64,000 nt of DNA from Pochonia chlamydosporia 170. Taxonomy: Eukaryota > Ascomycota > Sordariomycetes > Hypocreales > Clavicipitaceae. The notes beneath the pieces were generated by a model, which worked only from the letters and a program-made list of their open reading frames with translations, had not been told where the DNA came from and made no database searches. Location: NCBI RefSeq assembly GCF_001653235.2, contig NC_035791.1, positions 62,001-126,000 on the forward strand. The letters are read 5' to 3'. The position numbers were made by a program, and so were the translations under genes. Of this stretch, positions 33,118-46,391 are shown piece by piece. Each line of letters opens with the position of its first letter. The stretch's first letter is position 1.

Positions 33118-35604
33118 GATGGCTGTGATAGGCCCGAAACTTGGCCGTCCAATGTCGGTCTGGGAGTCAAGTGTGAGATAAAATGAATAGTGAAGAAGCG
33201 TTAGAAGAAGAGAATATAGCTTCCAGCCGCAGCCAGACTTTCACTATGATCGTGTAAATTATTCGGTCTTACCTCACAGCGGGTGCCAGAGATTTTATCC
33301 CTTGCGCCATGTCGCTGCATTGCGGGAGGAGCCACTAGGGTTGCATCGTCCCTGAATCATATTGTTGCTTTTTTCTTTGTTTCCTTGCTACCTTTTCTTA
33401 ATCATGGCGCCTTGCCTGGACGCAACACCAACCCTTGGCAACTAACTAATCTGTGAGGTCACACAATGGCGTGCATGGATATGGCGACATCAGCCAACCA
33501 CGAACCACTTGTGTCTCAAACAAGCAGGTTGAGGGCGGGCGTGGTGAGCCACATCATCTATGCTGCCAGCGCCATGTGAGGCAGGAGGGCTTTCACGCTG
33601 AGACTATGTAAGTCAACTTTTGACTCTGAATATATGCTGGTGAATAGAAGGTGTCATTTCATCGTACGTGCGTGCCCTTTGTCATGTGTGGTTCAAATAA
33701 TCCTCGTCATGCGCGGAGGTCTGCGGAGGGGAACAACGTAGCAAGGTAGTAATGTTTGATCCCTTCCATCCATCCACCATCACTCCAATCAAGGTGCTGC
33801 TGCTGATAAACGTATTTGCTCCCATGGGCATTTTCAGTGGTGATGGAGCTTGTATTCTCCAGCTAACAAGTGCAACCTGCCAAAATATGACTAGTGCCGG
33901 CATGCAAGGATGAACTGTTCTGTTAGTTAATTCTTAGCCTCTGCCCTATGGCTCCATGCCAGGAACGGCGAGTAGCTCGTTGAAGCAGGAGTTTAAGCTT
34001 CGCTACGAGTTGATTGAGTCCAGACCACGCGGACTTTACCCTTGAGCAAGCAGGTTGTAAACCACCGCTCTTGTGCCAACGGCGATGCGACCAACAGCAA
34101 GCACAGTACGCAGGTGATAGTTACAGAAGGCCAGCATATTTCGGTCCTTTAGGCGTCTGGTTATTTATCCAGCCTTGGCGCCTCCGCATCAGTCGTCTGG
34201 TGCCTAACCAGCCCGGTTTGAAATGGGGTGGAAATGGGTTCCCAGACACGTTGCACTTCTGACCACTGCGATCACCCTCACGGTGCGACCCAGTGACAGT
34301 CGACCATCGTTGAGTCTCTTGACGACGATATGATCTCGATATGTAGCGCAGAAAATGCGGCGTGAGAAGATATTTGCCCTATGTGGTCTGGATAAGCGCG
34401 AAAGCTTGCCAGCATGTGTCAAGTGTTTCGGGTGACATTTTGTGTTTGACACCGCCGATCCCAACTGCCGGAGCTGATTTGGGCAACTGATGACCTGACA
34501 TCCAGCAACATGGGAAGAGGATGAATCCACTTGGCATGTGCAAGATTTCAGCGTGCTCATGCCCGCCCTTAGCCTGATGTCGGTCGTGGTGACAATGTTC
34601 ATTAAAGTCAACTTATAGATCCAATGAGCCAAATAGAAGGTGGTACATGGAAGTCCCAAAGGAAAAAGAAAAGGAGAAAGAGCAGATTGGATGCCAGAGT
34701 CTCGCCTGACTTGTTTTCCGGTGACCTGTACGCCTGTCTGGCCTTCTCACTGGGAAATTGCCATGTGCGGCTGAAATCACTTGCCAAACCCTACAGTGGC
34801 AAAGGCGACATGCTCAGGTGAGTCAAGTCACTCCATGCCCATCGTGTTGGGGGGTTTATCCTTTGTTTGTGCGAAGCGTCGATTTCTTTGCGGTGATGAC
34901 TGCGCTCCCTGGACTCGCTGGGGGCAGATTACTACAGTTGGATGCCTCGCTCGAGCTCCAAGAGCTGCAAATGGCTACATAGCATGGTGCGTGGTCACAC
35001 TCCCGATTTGTTTCCATAAACTGCAAACTCTGTCTCTGGCTGGGATCTGCCCCAACAAGCTAAGAGTTGCCAGTTTTAACGTCGGGAAGAGGTCCGCCAA
35101 CTCTTAAGGCATTAACTGCATCTCTGCGTATGCAACCAAACAAACAAGGCACAATGCCAATGTTGGCCGGTTAAGGCAAACTGTCACTCGGTTTAATAAG
35201 GTCGGGTTAAGTCTACTGGTTGCCTTGATCGATTGGAATATATCAGGCGTTATAGCTACTTCGGTGCCTTGAGACCTCCAGTGAGCAATGTAGGTCCAAA
35301 TGCCACGTACGCTTCTTACTGAGTCGCGTTAACTTTCTACCACGGGCTCCCCATATCTTGGCCTCAGTGAATGACCTCCTTAGACATACGGAAAAGGAAA
35401 TTTAAAATAGGGAGGCAAAATGAGCTTGGGGTGAGCATCTCCTGGTTTGTTGATATATCTGCGAAATTATTCTGATTCTGGTCGGTATGTTAAGTCTGGC
35501 GACTCCCCTTGCTTATCTATCCAAATTAACAGACGCCCTTCCTTCTCTCATTGTTTGTGTTATCGTTGCTTGCCCGGCCGCCAAGATTTAAAGCCGACCT
35601 TGAT
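33118..35604. other. Intergenic, no supported gene
   Basis: About 2.5 kb between the GH18 gene (its promoter side) and the 3' end of the thiamine-diphosphate enzyme gene. Only short frames without family resemblance are seen. Confidence 0.5.
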
Positions 35605-37490
35605 TCAACAGTCAAGTGCAACTTTACAATCGACAACAGATGTCTGGCCTCCTTGAACCTTTGCAACCGCTCGCTGCAAAATTGAGTCAAGTTCGTCGGC
35701 ATGGGTAATTTTAAAGGGGTGAATGTCTCCGCTGCCTGCAGCAGCAGCAATGCCTGCGTAATCTGGAGATGGAGAGAAGGAGATATTGATCTCTTCGTTT
35801 GTCGCCGATGCCGCTTCTCCATGAGGATGTACCAACATGTAGGATTTCCGGGGCGCATTCCAACCTAGATCTCGCATTAACCAACGTTTGTTTCAGCGGG
35901 CGCTTACATGACGTACCATTGTTGTTGAGAATGATGGTTAATACGGGAATATTGTACCGCTTAGAGATCCAATATACGCTGCCTGGTATGGAGAAGAGAT
36001 ATGTGCCGTCTCCAACTATTTGGCAAACGAACTTTCCTTTGCAGCTTCCACCAGCTTGCTCGTCTGATGCCAACTTGATCCCCAAAGCACCACCACCGGA
36101 CCACCCTAAGCCTCCACCGCCGCAATTGATCCATGAGCCGGGTATTGTTGGTTGAATATTATCGTGGATGAAGCCGGTGTTAGTCACAGCTTCCACTGCC
36201 CAAATTGTTTCCTTTGGACAAACTCGACGGAGAACATTGCATAAATAGCCTGTCCCAAAACTGCCGTCTGCGAAGGGCCTTGCGGCGTCCGATATTTGTG
36301 TCAAAAACTTGGTATACGAGGCTTGTCGTGTCTCCTCAGCGGCAGCATCATCCTTCTCGGCCATGGTCCTGGCTACTTCCCCGGTCGTCAACTTCTGAAT
36401 GATCTGCTCTAGTGCAACCAAGGAATCTGCTCGATACCGACCCTGAGCAGGGATGTAGAACAAGGGCATTTGCTGTTTCAACGGGTCTACATCAATGTGG
36501 AATATTTTTGCATCCTCTTTTGGCCGACATCTTGTGGGAATCCATGGCACATCGCAGTCTAGAACTATGATCACATCCGCCTCCTCAATAGCTTCGTGAG
36601 CGCCGATCCTCACGCCCAGCCAAGCCGGGTGGTGAGCAGGGAAGCACATATCGCTTCCCGACCCGTCCAATACCCTAAGTGGTTTCACGATATCTGCCAG
36701 TTTGACTAAAGCAGTCGGAACTCGAAGATTGCGACCAGAATACCCCGTGACGATGAGAGGTTTGTCCGCTGTGGCCAACGCCTCTGCAATCTTGGCTGCG
36801 TTTCTGTCCGTAAGGCCGCCTAGCTCGACAGGCTCCCATTGATCTTGTTGGACTTGATATGGCTTGATCTCCGTCTCTAGGACTTCCCTTGTTGCACAGA
36901 GATACACCGGGCCTTGAGGGCCGCTTGTTGCAAACTGTAAGGCCCGGTTGACCATTTGCTTAATATTGACTCCCGTCTTGATTTCGGCAGCGTATCTGCA
37001 GTACTGTCCAAGTATTGCTTTCTGGTCAGGAACATCTTGAAGCCAATGAATAAATTCTGTCCGAGAACCAGGCAGCTCTCCTTCCAGGGTGCATGGGGAC
37101 ATGCCAGCAAAGACGAGGACAGGCGCACGGCCAACGGAGGCATTATGAACAGCCACGCCCAGTGCTTGAGTGCCGACGTCAACATGTACAATAACGCATT
37201 GCGGCTTTCCTGTTATTCGTGCGAAGCCATCTGCCATTGACATTGCTACCATCTAGAAGCCTATTAGTCATGTACATGCGTGTGGTGTTGGTCCCCGGGA
37301 TGCTGGTCGGGATACCAATGCTTACCTCGCTCGGGCAAGTGATAACACGCGGGAAATGGCCACTGCTCTCTCTTTGACCTTTAAGCATTGCTTCAATAAT
37401 ACTTGGATGATCCGAGCCAAGGTTCACAAAGCAGTGGGTTACCCCAGCCCCGCAAAGGGCGTCGAAGAAAGCAAATGCGGCCGTGTACAT
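35605..37490 (-). CDS. Thiamine-diphosphate-dependent enzyme (acetolactate synthase / benzoylformate decarboxylase type)
   Basis: Exons 37490-37326, 37252-35917 and 35864-35605 give 586 residues, the usual length. The introns are 74 and 52 nt. The N-terminal pyrimidine domain holds the conserved Glu55 (CPSE, then MADGFARITGKP), which activates the cofactor. The central domain spans roughly 200-330. The pyrophosphate domain carries VGDGTYLFSIP (GDG at 469-471), and about 27 residues later NNNGW, the Mg/ThDP motif; exon 2 ends inside it and exon 3 restores it. The family includes synthases, decarboxylases and oxalyl- or hydroxyacyl-CoA lyases; sequence alone does not settle which. No mitochondrial presequence is evident, which argues against the branched-chain Ilv2 enzyme. 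A Dal5-type transporter gene lies 441 nt upstream on the same strand. Confidence 0.88.
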
Positions 37491-37931
37491 GGTGTTTTGA
37501 TGATGTGGCTTCTCAGTAACACAGATAGATGATCACAGTCTACGAAGAGTTTTTGAGATGAGATCACAGGGAACCATAAACTTGCCTGAGTGAATAAAGA
37601 CATGCATGATGGAAAGCGGGAGTGGCCAAGAGCCCATCACGTCGCAGCATCTCCACCGATGCATCAGCCGGTTTTCGTAGCCGAGTCGGATTCGGACCAG
37701 GGTTGCGAGAACTAGGACCAACATTACTATATTTTGATCATTGCATACAATGGCACATCCCCGGAGCCGTAGGTCGCATTTTGTTGCCAGCAGGGTTGTC
37801 TCTAGAACTCACTGTAGTCAATCTTGCCATCACAGTCGGCAGCAAAGTCGATGCAAACAATGAAGAAACAGTGCGCATTCCAAGAACAAGCACGCAAACG
37901 AGCCTTTTGCTAAACTTTCTAAAGATATTAT
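37491..37931. other. Spacer between the thiamine-enzyme gene and the transporter gene
   Basis: These 441 nt lie between two same-strand genes and must hold the transporter's 3' end and the promoter of the thiamine-diphosphate enzyme. No distinct motif was noted. Confidence 0.5.
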
Positions 37932-39485
37932 CTACAGAGTAAACCTGAAGCTCGGGTGCCAATCGCCCAGGTTATTCTTGACGTCTTCGGGCAAATTGAG
38001 TCTTTGGTTTCTCAGGCCCGCATCTCTTTTCCGATTCTCTCTCCACATGAGAGAAAACATCACAAACGCAGCTAATACTCCAACCCACATCAAAGCTAAC
38101 GAGACGCTATACCCCGTACCGTATTTTGGGGATTCCCCCTTGATGAAAATAAGGCTGCCAATAATGCCAGCAATATTTCCTACCATGACTTGTGTTGAGG
38201 CGGCGAAAGACCGCTTCCAATGTCCCGAGACGTTATTCTGCAGCCAGACAAGAGCCATTGGGGTGATCATGTATGCACCGCCAAAGACAAGGAAAACGGC
38301 GCCGAATTTGTAATCTCTCGTCTTGCCCTCTTGCGACAGAAGCATCGCGTATCCAATGGTCGTCATGGACGCGCCGCCCACGATGAAGCCGAAACGGTGT
38401 TTAAGTCTATCAGATGCAAAAGCGCCAAGAAGCATCATTCCAGCTGCGAAAACATATACGGGAATAGTGCGAACTTGTGCTTCTTCCGCCTTCCAGTCGA
38501 ATTCAAGAAGGATGGTTGGCAAGAACATGGCTCCAGACAAACCAGCCACACTGACCCCAAGATAAATTAAACCACCCAGCCAAATTTTATAGTCAGAGGC
38601 AATAAGCTTGAATGAAAACTTGTTCAGCCTGTCCATTCGGGCCATGTCCCCAACATCGATCCTCGAACGGCGGCGTAACAGCTCCTTTTCCTCCGCGTTT
38701 AGGTATTTCGTTTGCTCTGGCCAATCAATTATAACAAAGGATGCAACAATTGCTAGAAATGCTGTTACAGCTCCTTCAATAATAAATATCCACCTCCATG
38801 CCCTGAAGCCCTCCCGACCGGCAAGTTTGCTGATGGCGAACGCCAAGAGGCCGCCGAATGCTCCAGCGACAACAGTGCTGCAGAATAACAATGACATGCG
38901 TTTTTGGTACTCATGACGCTTGTAGTATGTCGACGTGATGTAAACAATGGCTGGCAGAACGCCGGCCTCAAAGATACCAAGCATAAAGCGCAGCCCTATG
39001 AGTGCCTCGTAACTGTGAACAAAGCCCATGCACATATTGACGATGCCCCAGATGAACATTAGAGTGGAGATATATAACGACGGGCGGACTTTCTTAACAA
39101 TCATGTTGGACGGAATTTCGAGTAAGATGTATGATGCATAATAAACCTTTTGAGTGTCTCGTTAGCCAGCGTCTAAGCGAGACCAACACAGGACAATTTG
39201 AACACCTACCAAGAGGACAACGTTGAAATGATTGCCGGACAGATCCAAGTCCTTCGGCATATCTTGAATCCTTGCGTTGCTAATATTGATCCGATCCAAA
39301 AACGACATCATGTAAATAACAAAAAACGTTGGAATGATGATCATGTCCAGTTTACGCACCAGCCTGCGTTCAGCAGCTGGGTCGATCTCCAAGTCCGAGG
39401 AGACAATTGATGTGTTTGGTGAAGCGCCCTCATGGACACGTCTATTATCTGCCTCGAGGGCAGCTTTTTCATCATGTGAAACCAT
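37932..39485 (-). CDS. Dal5-type MFS transporter (anion:cation symporter family)
   Basis: Exons 39485-39210 and 39146-37932, joined across a 63-nt intron, give 496 residues. The frame begins at a GTG; the first ATG is at 39485. Residues 1-60 are hydrophilic. TM1 ends in the motif SFLDRINISNARI, and the intron falls in TM2 (NVVLL|VYYASYILLEIPSNMI). The usual MFS loop signals are present (GFVHSYEALIGLRFMLGIFEAG; RRSRIDVGD in the middle loop), with about 12 spans and the family-typical WHPSFRFTL end. Members import organic acids, nicotinate, allantoate and similar anions. Its close, same-strand position to the thiamine-diphosphate enzyme suggests uptake of that enzyme's substrate, which is inference only. 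Confidence 0.92.
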
Positions 39486-41952
39486 GGTGCGAGACTCAAT
39501 TGCGAGCGTGACAAGGTCCGATATGTTGTTCCTGAATCTGTGCACGCACAGTCAAGTGCCGTGAGGAAGGAGAAGGGGTTGTAATCAGTACTGGGGGGAA
39601 AATCCTCCTCTTTTGAGCAATCAAAGTTGATTGAGAGAAGCGAGACGAGTGTCGACAACGCCCAATGAAGACTTTTTCTAGCCAGCGAGGTTTAACGCAC
39701 CGGCTGCGCAGCATCAATGCCAATTTTGGACCCAGACATGCCATCCACCCACCCTTGCTTAACCACGAGCCTAGGTCGAGCGGCTCAGGGTCAATGATTG
39801 ATTCAAATCTATGGTTCAGTGTGCTGCAGAAGGTAAGCTTGGTAGACGGGTGTTGCCAAAGGGAGCTAGAGCGTGTCGTTGAAGTCTGTTTACAAGGGTA
39901 TTGTGAGAGCGGCTCGTCTTACATTGGTCAAAGTTGCTAGTTGCAATGCAACGCAGTCGGATGGATACAGAAGCATATAAATGGAGAGCGGTTTCAACTA
40001 ATCAACAACGGGGCACTGGGATGTACGACGTCAAGTTCCTCGTTGACCCTGCCATGTCATCCACACAGCAGGGTTACAATGGTGGGCAGCAACTGATCAT
40101 TGTAGTATCAGGCAACTGCATCGGTGGTATCATGGAAGAATCCCGATCAATTTCAGCCGTTCCTGTGGATAAGATACCAATCACAAATGCAAGACCATGC
40201 TCGATCCATCATACTTAACCCTCGATACACTCTCAACACGAACTAAACTGTCGACTTTGCCCCGACAAGTTTACTCTGAGGGATACACTGGCCAAGCGAA
40301 CTCATCTGGCGTACTACTGCGGGTGGCGTCCGGCAACTGCGCCCGCACTGAGTGGCTTGCCAAGGCGAGAGTTAAAACTAAGTATAACATGAACCATAAT
40401 AAGAGACAAGTGTCTCCTAGCGGTGGGTGCAGAGAGAGTACGACCTGGAGAACATCTTGACAACGCTCACAAAATTTTTCTGCCATTTTTCGATGCCAAG
40501 CCCAATCTTTGGCCCCTGAAATATCGCTTGTCGCGAGAAACCCGACCTTGGTCACACACCAAGCAGCCAAAAGTGCCTGTATTCTGGCCAGGGTTGCCAA
40601 TGGCGGATGTTCTGCAGGCCATTAGACAAGTTTGTTGGTTGTTCATGCAGCTAGCTTGCACTATACAAGCAGCAACATCCTGGGCAATTACAAGAGTAAT
40701 GGATGTACAAGGGCAGTTGCACAAGTGTTGATGGTCAAACTTGGTTCGCCCAGCCCTGGCTATTACGTCCTCCTTGCACGGCGACTTGCCAAATTTTTAC
40801 TGTTGGTGGAGATGTACCAGACATGTCTGGATACAAACGCTCAATTTGGTCAAATCGACCGCCTGATGGGTCCGTTATTGCAAGGTATTGGCCTGATTGT
40901 GGTTGTCTGGTGCAATTGCCGCTCAGCTTACAGTTACGCTGAGTCGTGGTGGGCACACTAGCATTTGAGCAATCAGACACTTTGCATGTGCTCTTGTTCA
41001 TGTGTGATTGGACTCAACAGACAAAGTTCCAGTATGGTTGAAAAATAGCCAAATTGCGTGCGATATCAAGATGACCGAGCTTAACAAGTCTGTCTTCCAT
41101 TCATGGCTCACTTACGATCCAAACAAGCTCAAGCTCCAAAACAATGTCAACGATGAAGCATACCCCTATCGGCCGAGAGGGAAGGTGGCTGCTCGAATTT
41201 CACACTCCACTTGAACTTGAAGATCCATCTTGGCAGCTTACGGCGGCGAAGAGGGGAACGCCAATCCATTTGAGTGCGCGAAGGTGTAGGCGAGGTGACC
41301 TATTGGGACCAAATGTAAGCCAGTGATGAATAACAAGCCACGAGTTTGGTAGCACACTCTACCAAAGCGTCTCACCACTAAAGAGAGGTATTCTTCATCT
41401 TTGATTGGTACCTTTCCCGGGCCTTAACATAGCACAAGACAAATGGGTAGAGGATACCTAGTAAGGCTCTTTCGGGCTAAATACTCGGCTTGCAGCTAGG
41501 CGCACCCGAAGAGATTGGTGTTGGTAAATCTCAGGTTAAGATCATCAACTAGGTAAGCTATTTTGTGCCGGGTCTGCAGGGCTCAAAAGGCACGCTATTT
41601 CAGCTCTCCGGTTTACTGCCAGCTGTGTTTCCAACAGGTTTCTATCACAAGGCAAAAGTCGCTAACATGCGCAAGTTTATCATGTTGGAGCAGGATATGT
41701 CTCGTTCTATTGTGGAAGTATCAGCGCTGCCAGTCCAGCGACTGGGCTCTCTACATGACATCAAATCTCGTCGAAGCGCATTACACATTGCAAAGCCCTG
41801 CTTGTTATCCGAGTTGGCTAAAATGGAATGTGGCCAAAGGTCATAAACGACAATTCATTAAGCTGCCTGGAAAATCCTGCACATCCACCTGAAGAGAAGG
41901 CACTTGTCAAAGTGCCGTGATCGGGCTTCCTCCAATAATGCCAATCTATCAA
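39486..41952. other. Intergenic, no supported gene
   Basis: About 2.5 kb upstream of the transporter gene and downstream of the sugar transporter gene. Overlapping short frames at 40197-41001, some cysteine-containing on either strand, were inspected; none has a convincing start, signal peptide and splice structure together. Confidence 0.5.
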
Positions 41953-43847
41953 TCAATTTGGATCAGCCGGGCCGGTGCGATCGCGGGCTGCGTCAGCTTC
42001 CGCCAATAGATCATAGTCCTTGAACTGGCGAGCCGGAATTCTGCGCTGAAAGAGGATGTCCAGTTCCTCGTATGTTCTGTTCCGACTCTCGGGGAGGCGA
42101 AAGTAACACCAAACAAGGCAAACAATGCTGATGGCTCCGAAAAGGAATCCAGCTTTGCCGCCCCAGTTCGCCTCGTTCGAGTTCAGCATGTATGGCATGG
42201 CGACGGTGAATACAATACTTGCGCACGCCTGGACAGCTGTGGCGATGGCAATGGTGCGCTCACGCAATCGCGTGGCCGAAATCTCCGATATGACGACGAA
42301 GCAAATTGGTCCAACCGTCATTTGGTACACAAATGTCCAAAGATCCATCAGGGATGCCATGGCCCATATAGCGCCTTTGTTGTCTTTCGGTATGCTCAAA
42401 AAGCCAATGACGAAAAGTAGTATAGTCATGACTATCATTCCGGAGGTGTAAATAGTTCTGCGGCCCAGTTTGAACTAATTGTGACAAGTTAGTATGCCAC
42501 AGTCTGAGGAAAGAGTCTGGCAGTGGTACAAGGAATACTCACATAATTCATCAACGGCCAAGAAATAACAGTACCAACAAATCCAAGGGCCGTATTACCC
42601 ACACCCACTGGCGAAATGATGTGTCAGCTAAGGAGCTCCAACGAAGCACGTACGCACGGAGGCATGTAAAAAACTGTCGTTGGAGGGAAAAGGGGACTTA
42701 CTATTAAACGCATCGGAGGAGCTCAATCCCGCTTGCTCGAAAAAGTAGTTTGCATAGCCAATTAACGGATTTCCTCCAATGACCTGGATCAGGTAAACCA
42801 TGACAGAGATCTCAGTACGCACAAGGCTGACGCCTTTGAAACAATCATAGTAGGTTGTTTCGGTTTCATATTGTTGTTCAAGTAAGTCAGTTTGTTCTAT
42901 TCCCACTAGGAGCTTTTCAATATCGGGACGGTTTTTGCTAGAAGTGAGCTTGAGCAAAGCTTTACGGGCTTCGTCTCTTTGGCCACGACGAACGAGCCAA
43001 TATGGGCTTTCCGGTGCAAAGGGGAGTCCTGCCAGTAGCACAACTGGCCACACCCATTGAATGGCCTGTAAAGAGGCGACAGCAAGTATTGAATCAGCAA
43101 ATGATCTGAAGCGGGAGACATGTGCCGACAACTTACAAAAGGTATTTTGTAAGCCCATTCGTCCAAGCGCGTTTCTACGCCAGCGGCGCATCCCTGGGCA
43201 ATAAACTGTCCGATAACGAAAGCCAGGTTGACCGACGTTGTAAGAAAGCCTCTCAGAGTAACGGGACATATTTCAGAGGCATATGTCGGGGCGATGACAA
43301 CGTAGAATCCGTAGGCGAGGCCACCCAAAAGCTCGCCAGCGCAGAGCATGCCAATAGACGTGGCGAAAAATTGAACAAAGACAAAGCCAATGGACCACAC
43401 GCAGCAGATGGCAAGTGTTTTCCGTCGGCCCAGCAAATGCAGCGGATAACTACTTGCGAGAGCGCCCACGGCTTGGCCGATGGGGTTCCCCATGCCGAGA
43501 CCTGTCTGCCAAGGCGCGGCAATCTCGTAGTGATCACCAACCTTATCACCATATTTGCGCTGGAAAGCGGGCAGAGCGTAGAAGGAAGTGATAATCTGCG
43601 CATCGAATCCGGCCATGACGACAGCAATACAGAAAAACATGGCCCAGAAAGTCGCCTTTGGATACATTTGGATGGCTTTCCAGAAGCCCAGTTCGTGCTC
43701 TGCCTCCGTGATGTCGCGTGTCTGATCAATGCCTAAAGCTCGCGATGGCCCTGCCTCGGCCTCGCTGGCGACTTGGTCGTCATGCTCAACATCGTAGGCG
43801 TCTGTATCCTTGGCTGACACTAGCGTATCTGCAGTTGTGGCAGGCAT
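41953..43847 (-). CDS. MFS sugar transporter, maltose/alpha-glucoside type
   Basis: Exons 43847-43137, 43065-42702, 42607-42543 and 42474-41953 give 553 residues. Introns have GTAAGT, GTAAGT and GTGAGT donors, and the third exon is only 65 nt. The joins read KIPF|AIQWVWPVV, DAFN|MGVGN and MNY|FKLGRRT. About 80 hydrophilic N-terminal residues precede 12 membrane segments. Sugar-porter signatures are present: LLGRRKTL, PESPYWLVRRGQRDEARKAL after TM6, and PESRNRTYEELDILFQRRIPAR after TM12, the last typical of the alpha-glucoside:proton symporter branch. It should import maltose-like disaccharides at the plasma membrane. No alpha-glucosidase gene is adjacent, so the substrate is set by family only. 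Confidence 0.92.
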
Positions 43848-46208
43848 GGCGATGAAGAAGCCGTTGCTCCAACAGAGGAAGACTGTAATGTGGGTGAAGT
43901 ATCGTGGAGAAAAGGTCCAGTCTGGTTGTCATGCAGGAAACTCAACCTCAAGTGATTAAGTGGTTACATCAGCTCGGCAATCCTTCAACAGCGAACCAGG
44001 GGCTTCACGGCAAAGCGAGTTTGGCAGTTATTGACCCAATTTGTTAAGCGCAAAGTGCGAGACAGAGAGAGAGAAACTGACAGATGAATAATCCCGAAGC
44101 GTCAACTGGTTTGGCTCGGTCTTGAATACTCCGTGACAGCTTGAAGGCGCCAAAACCGCACGTGGACTAGCAACTTGGAATTTGGGGGTCAAATTGTCGC
44201 GTGAGCCAGATTGGCAAACTAAAACAGGGCCATGAGTCGTGTGGCTCTTTTTCGACGCCCTTCAAACCAGTCTGGTCCAAACACAACATGAACCAGACAA
44301 CATTGCGGGGTTGGACTAGTCACTGGAGGCTTTCAAAGGTTCCACCAGTTCAAATGTCAAATCTGATGCCACGGAAATCATCCAAGTTGCGGGGAGCCAA
44401 TTAGAGCTGGACCAGGCCAGACCATTGATTAACAAATCTGGAGATAATGGACGGGGAAATAGCAGCAATCCTGGGCGGGCGATCATATGCGGGGTTGACA
44501 TGCTGAAGTTTCTGTATGTACAGTGGGGGTCAAGTGTGTTTAAGGTCAGACTCACAGAAGGTATCTCATATCCCAGTGAATGGTAACACATCCAGAGTGT
44601 TGGTATATCCTTGGATGTTAAGATAGGCCAATACTTCTTGCAACAATTTGTAGATGCAGGTCATATTGCCGAATAACTTGGATGAAAGAGCAGACCTATT
44701 TTTGGGCATAGAACACTACTGTTAAGAATAAGCATCACCAGTACCCCCCATAAGCTGGTTTCTTAACCACTTCAGCTTTGGCTCTACAGTCTAGACAGCT
44801 TCCAATTTCCACATGTACATGTAGTAGGTGGTCGGCTTTCGTTGGAAGTCAACGGAAAATAATGAGATATAATGATGACCCGCCATATTCCAAGGCTAAC
44901 CAAAATAAACCTCTTCACAATCTCCATCAAGTGCGAAGCACCAGTATTGCTCAGCGTTGGCCAAGTTCGCCGTTACCGAACAACAACCCAAAAGCAGTAC
45001 GACTAATGGATAGGCATATTGCCGACAAGGCCCTCTGGATTGCGCTCAGAGTGACACTCGATTTCAAAACGTTCATTTGTTATTTTGGGTCAGTCTATCC
45101 GCAGGACGGAACGTGTGCGAGTTTAGACTGTCCTGAGCCAAGTGACGGCGAGACGCTGCTGACAATGCAACCAGACCGGACCTCGTCAAAACGCCACCAG
45201 AAGATGCCCCCCCAGGTTCCTCAGGTCCCTACATTGGGGCGAAAAGGAACTTGACTTGACCTGCTTGATCCAGTAAGTGTCAGGTCAGGTGTAAGCACAT
45301 TGAGGCGGCATTGTCTGAGGGTGCACACGAACCAAGCTCTTGCCTGGCAACTCCGTACCACAACCACCATGATGCCGGAGGTCATACGTACGGTGTACAG
45401 AAACGAGAAGGCTTGGCCACGAGTTGGCTTCGTGGCGAGTACTCCTTCACCATAGATGGGCCTTAGAGCAACCTGCTCGATGTTGTCTCCCAAGCGCGAC
45501 AAAATTGGCATTGGCTGCTGTTGCACCTCGTGAATCCTTTGATGTAACCAACAGGCAATGGCTGCCTCAAGCACCAACCAACTGATGGGCTGAGAGCACC
45601 TGAGCGCTCAACTTGAGACGAACTATGCACCAGGCCCTGACACAGTCGGTTCTAGTCAGACTCAATAACTTCCTGAGTTTGCCATCACCTACACGTCTGC
45701 AACTTCAACATGGCTTATTCGGAGAAAGAGACTATTGCGCCACCCATGAGGACGGGAAAGGTCAATCTCTTTACGACGCAAAGCATCAGTTGCCTTTCTT
45801 ACACTCAGCTCCAAATTCAGTCTGGTGCTTTGCCCAGCTGCTCCAAACTCTCAAACTTGACCTGTCTGTTCCTGCACAGCTCCGAAATGTAGCACCATTG
45901 GACCGCCACCGTAATGTTGTACGTGATCCTAATCGGGCCAAATCTCGGCGCCATTGCTCCTGGTCTGCAGGCAGGCAAGTTGTTCCATCACACGCTTGTA
46001 CAAGTCTGGAAGCTGTTTGGCCTGGTGTCTGGCAAACGGGAGCCACGTGCGGTCCAATTATCCTTTACAGCATACATAGGCGGTTTCATGGCCAAAGGAT
46101 GCGGCAACCTGCGGATGAATAAATACGGCTCTGCACCCCACATACTAATAGGATCGTAGAAAAGTCAGTAAACTCAAATACGTGCCTGATACTCTCCGAA
46201 TTACCAAC
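43848..46208. other. Intergenic, no supported gene
   Basis: About 2.4 kb between the divergent sugar transporter and the small secreted peptide gene. Frames at 44778-45254 and 45613-46122 (158 and 169 codons) look non-coding: odd composition, no motifs, and overlapping frames on the other strand. Confidence 0.5.
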
Positions 46209-46391
46209 ATGAGAGCCACTACTATCGTCATCCTCGCCATCTCTGGCTTCGCCATTGCCGCGACACCTCAAGCTCCCGGTGCTCGCGAAGCGCCCGCTCC
46301 TGTGAAGGACAACCGCAACCTCAAATACGTGCACAACGTACCTATGGCCAAGACTCTTGAACAAGTCGAGGCCGAAAATGAGTCGTCTTAA
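46209..46391 (+). CDS. Small secreted peptide precursor (60 residues)
   Basis: A single exon from the ATG at 46209. The N-terminus MRATTIVILAISGFAIAA is a clear signal peptide, leaving a mature chain of about 40 residues. The chain is Pro/Ala-rich at first (TPQAPGAREAPAPVK) and acidic at the end (EQVEAENESS). It has no cysteines, no dibasic Kex2 site and no recognisable domain. An ATAAATA word lies about 90 nt upstream. The frame begins in the track of a GTG, but the ATG places the signal peptide first. Small secreted proteins of this kind are common in plant- or insect-associated fungi. It could also be a chance frame. Confidence 0.58.
   Translation: MRATTIVILAISGFAIAATPQAPGAREAPAPVKDNRNLKYVHNVPMAKTLEQVEAENESS

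Noticed and set aside
40467..41001. Cysteine-containing minus-strand frames that could be a small secreted protein
   Set aside because: No signal peptide at a usable ATG, the two frames need an unsupported join, and the opposite strand is equally open.
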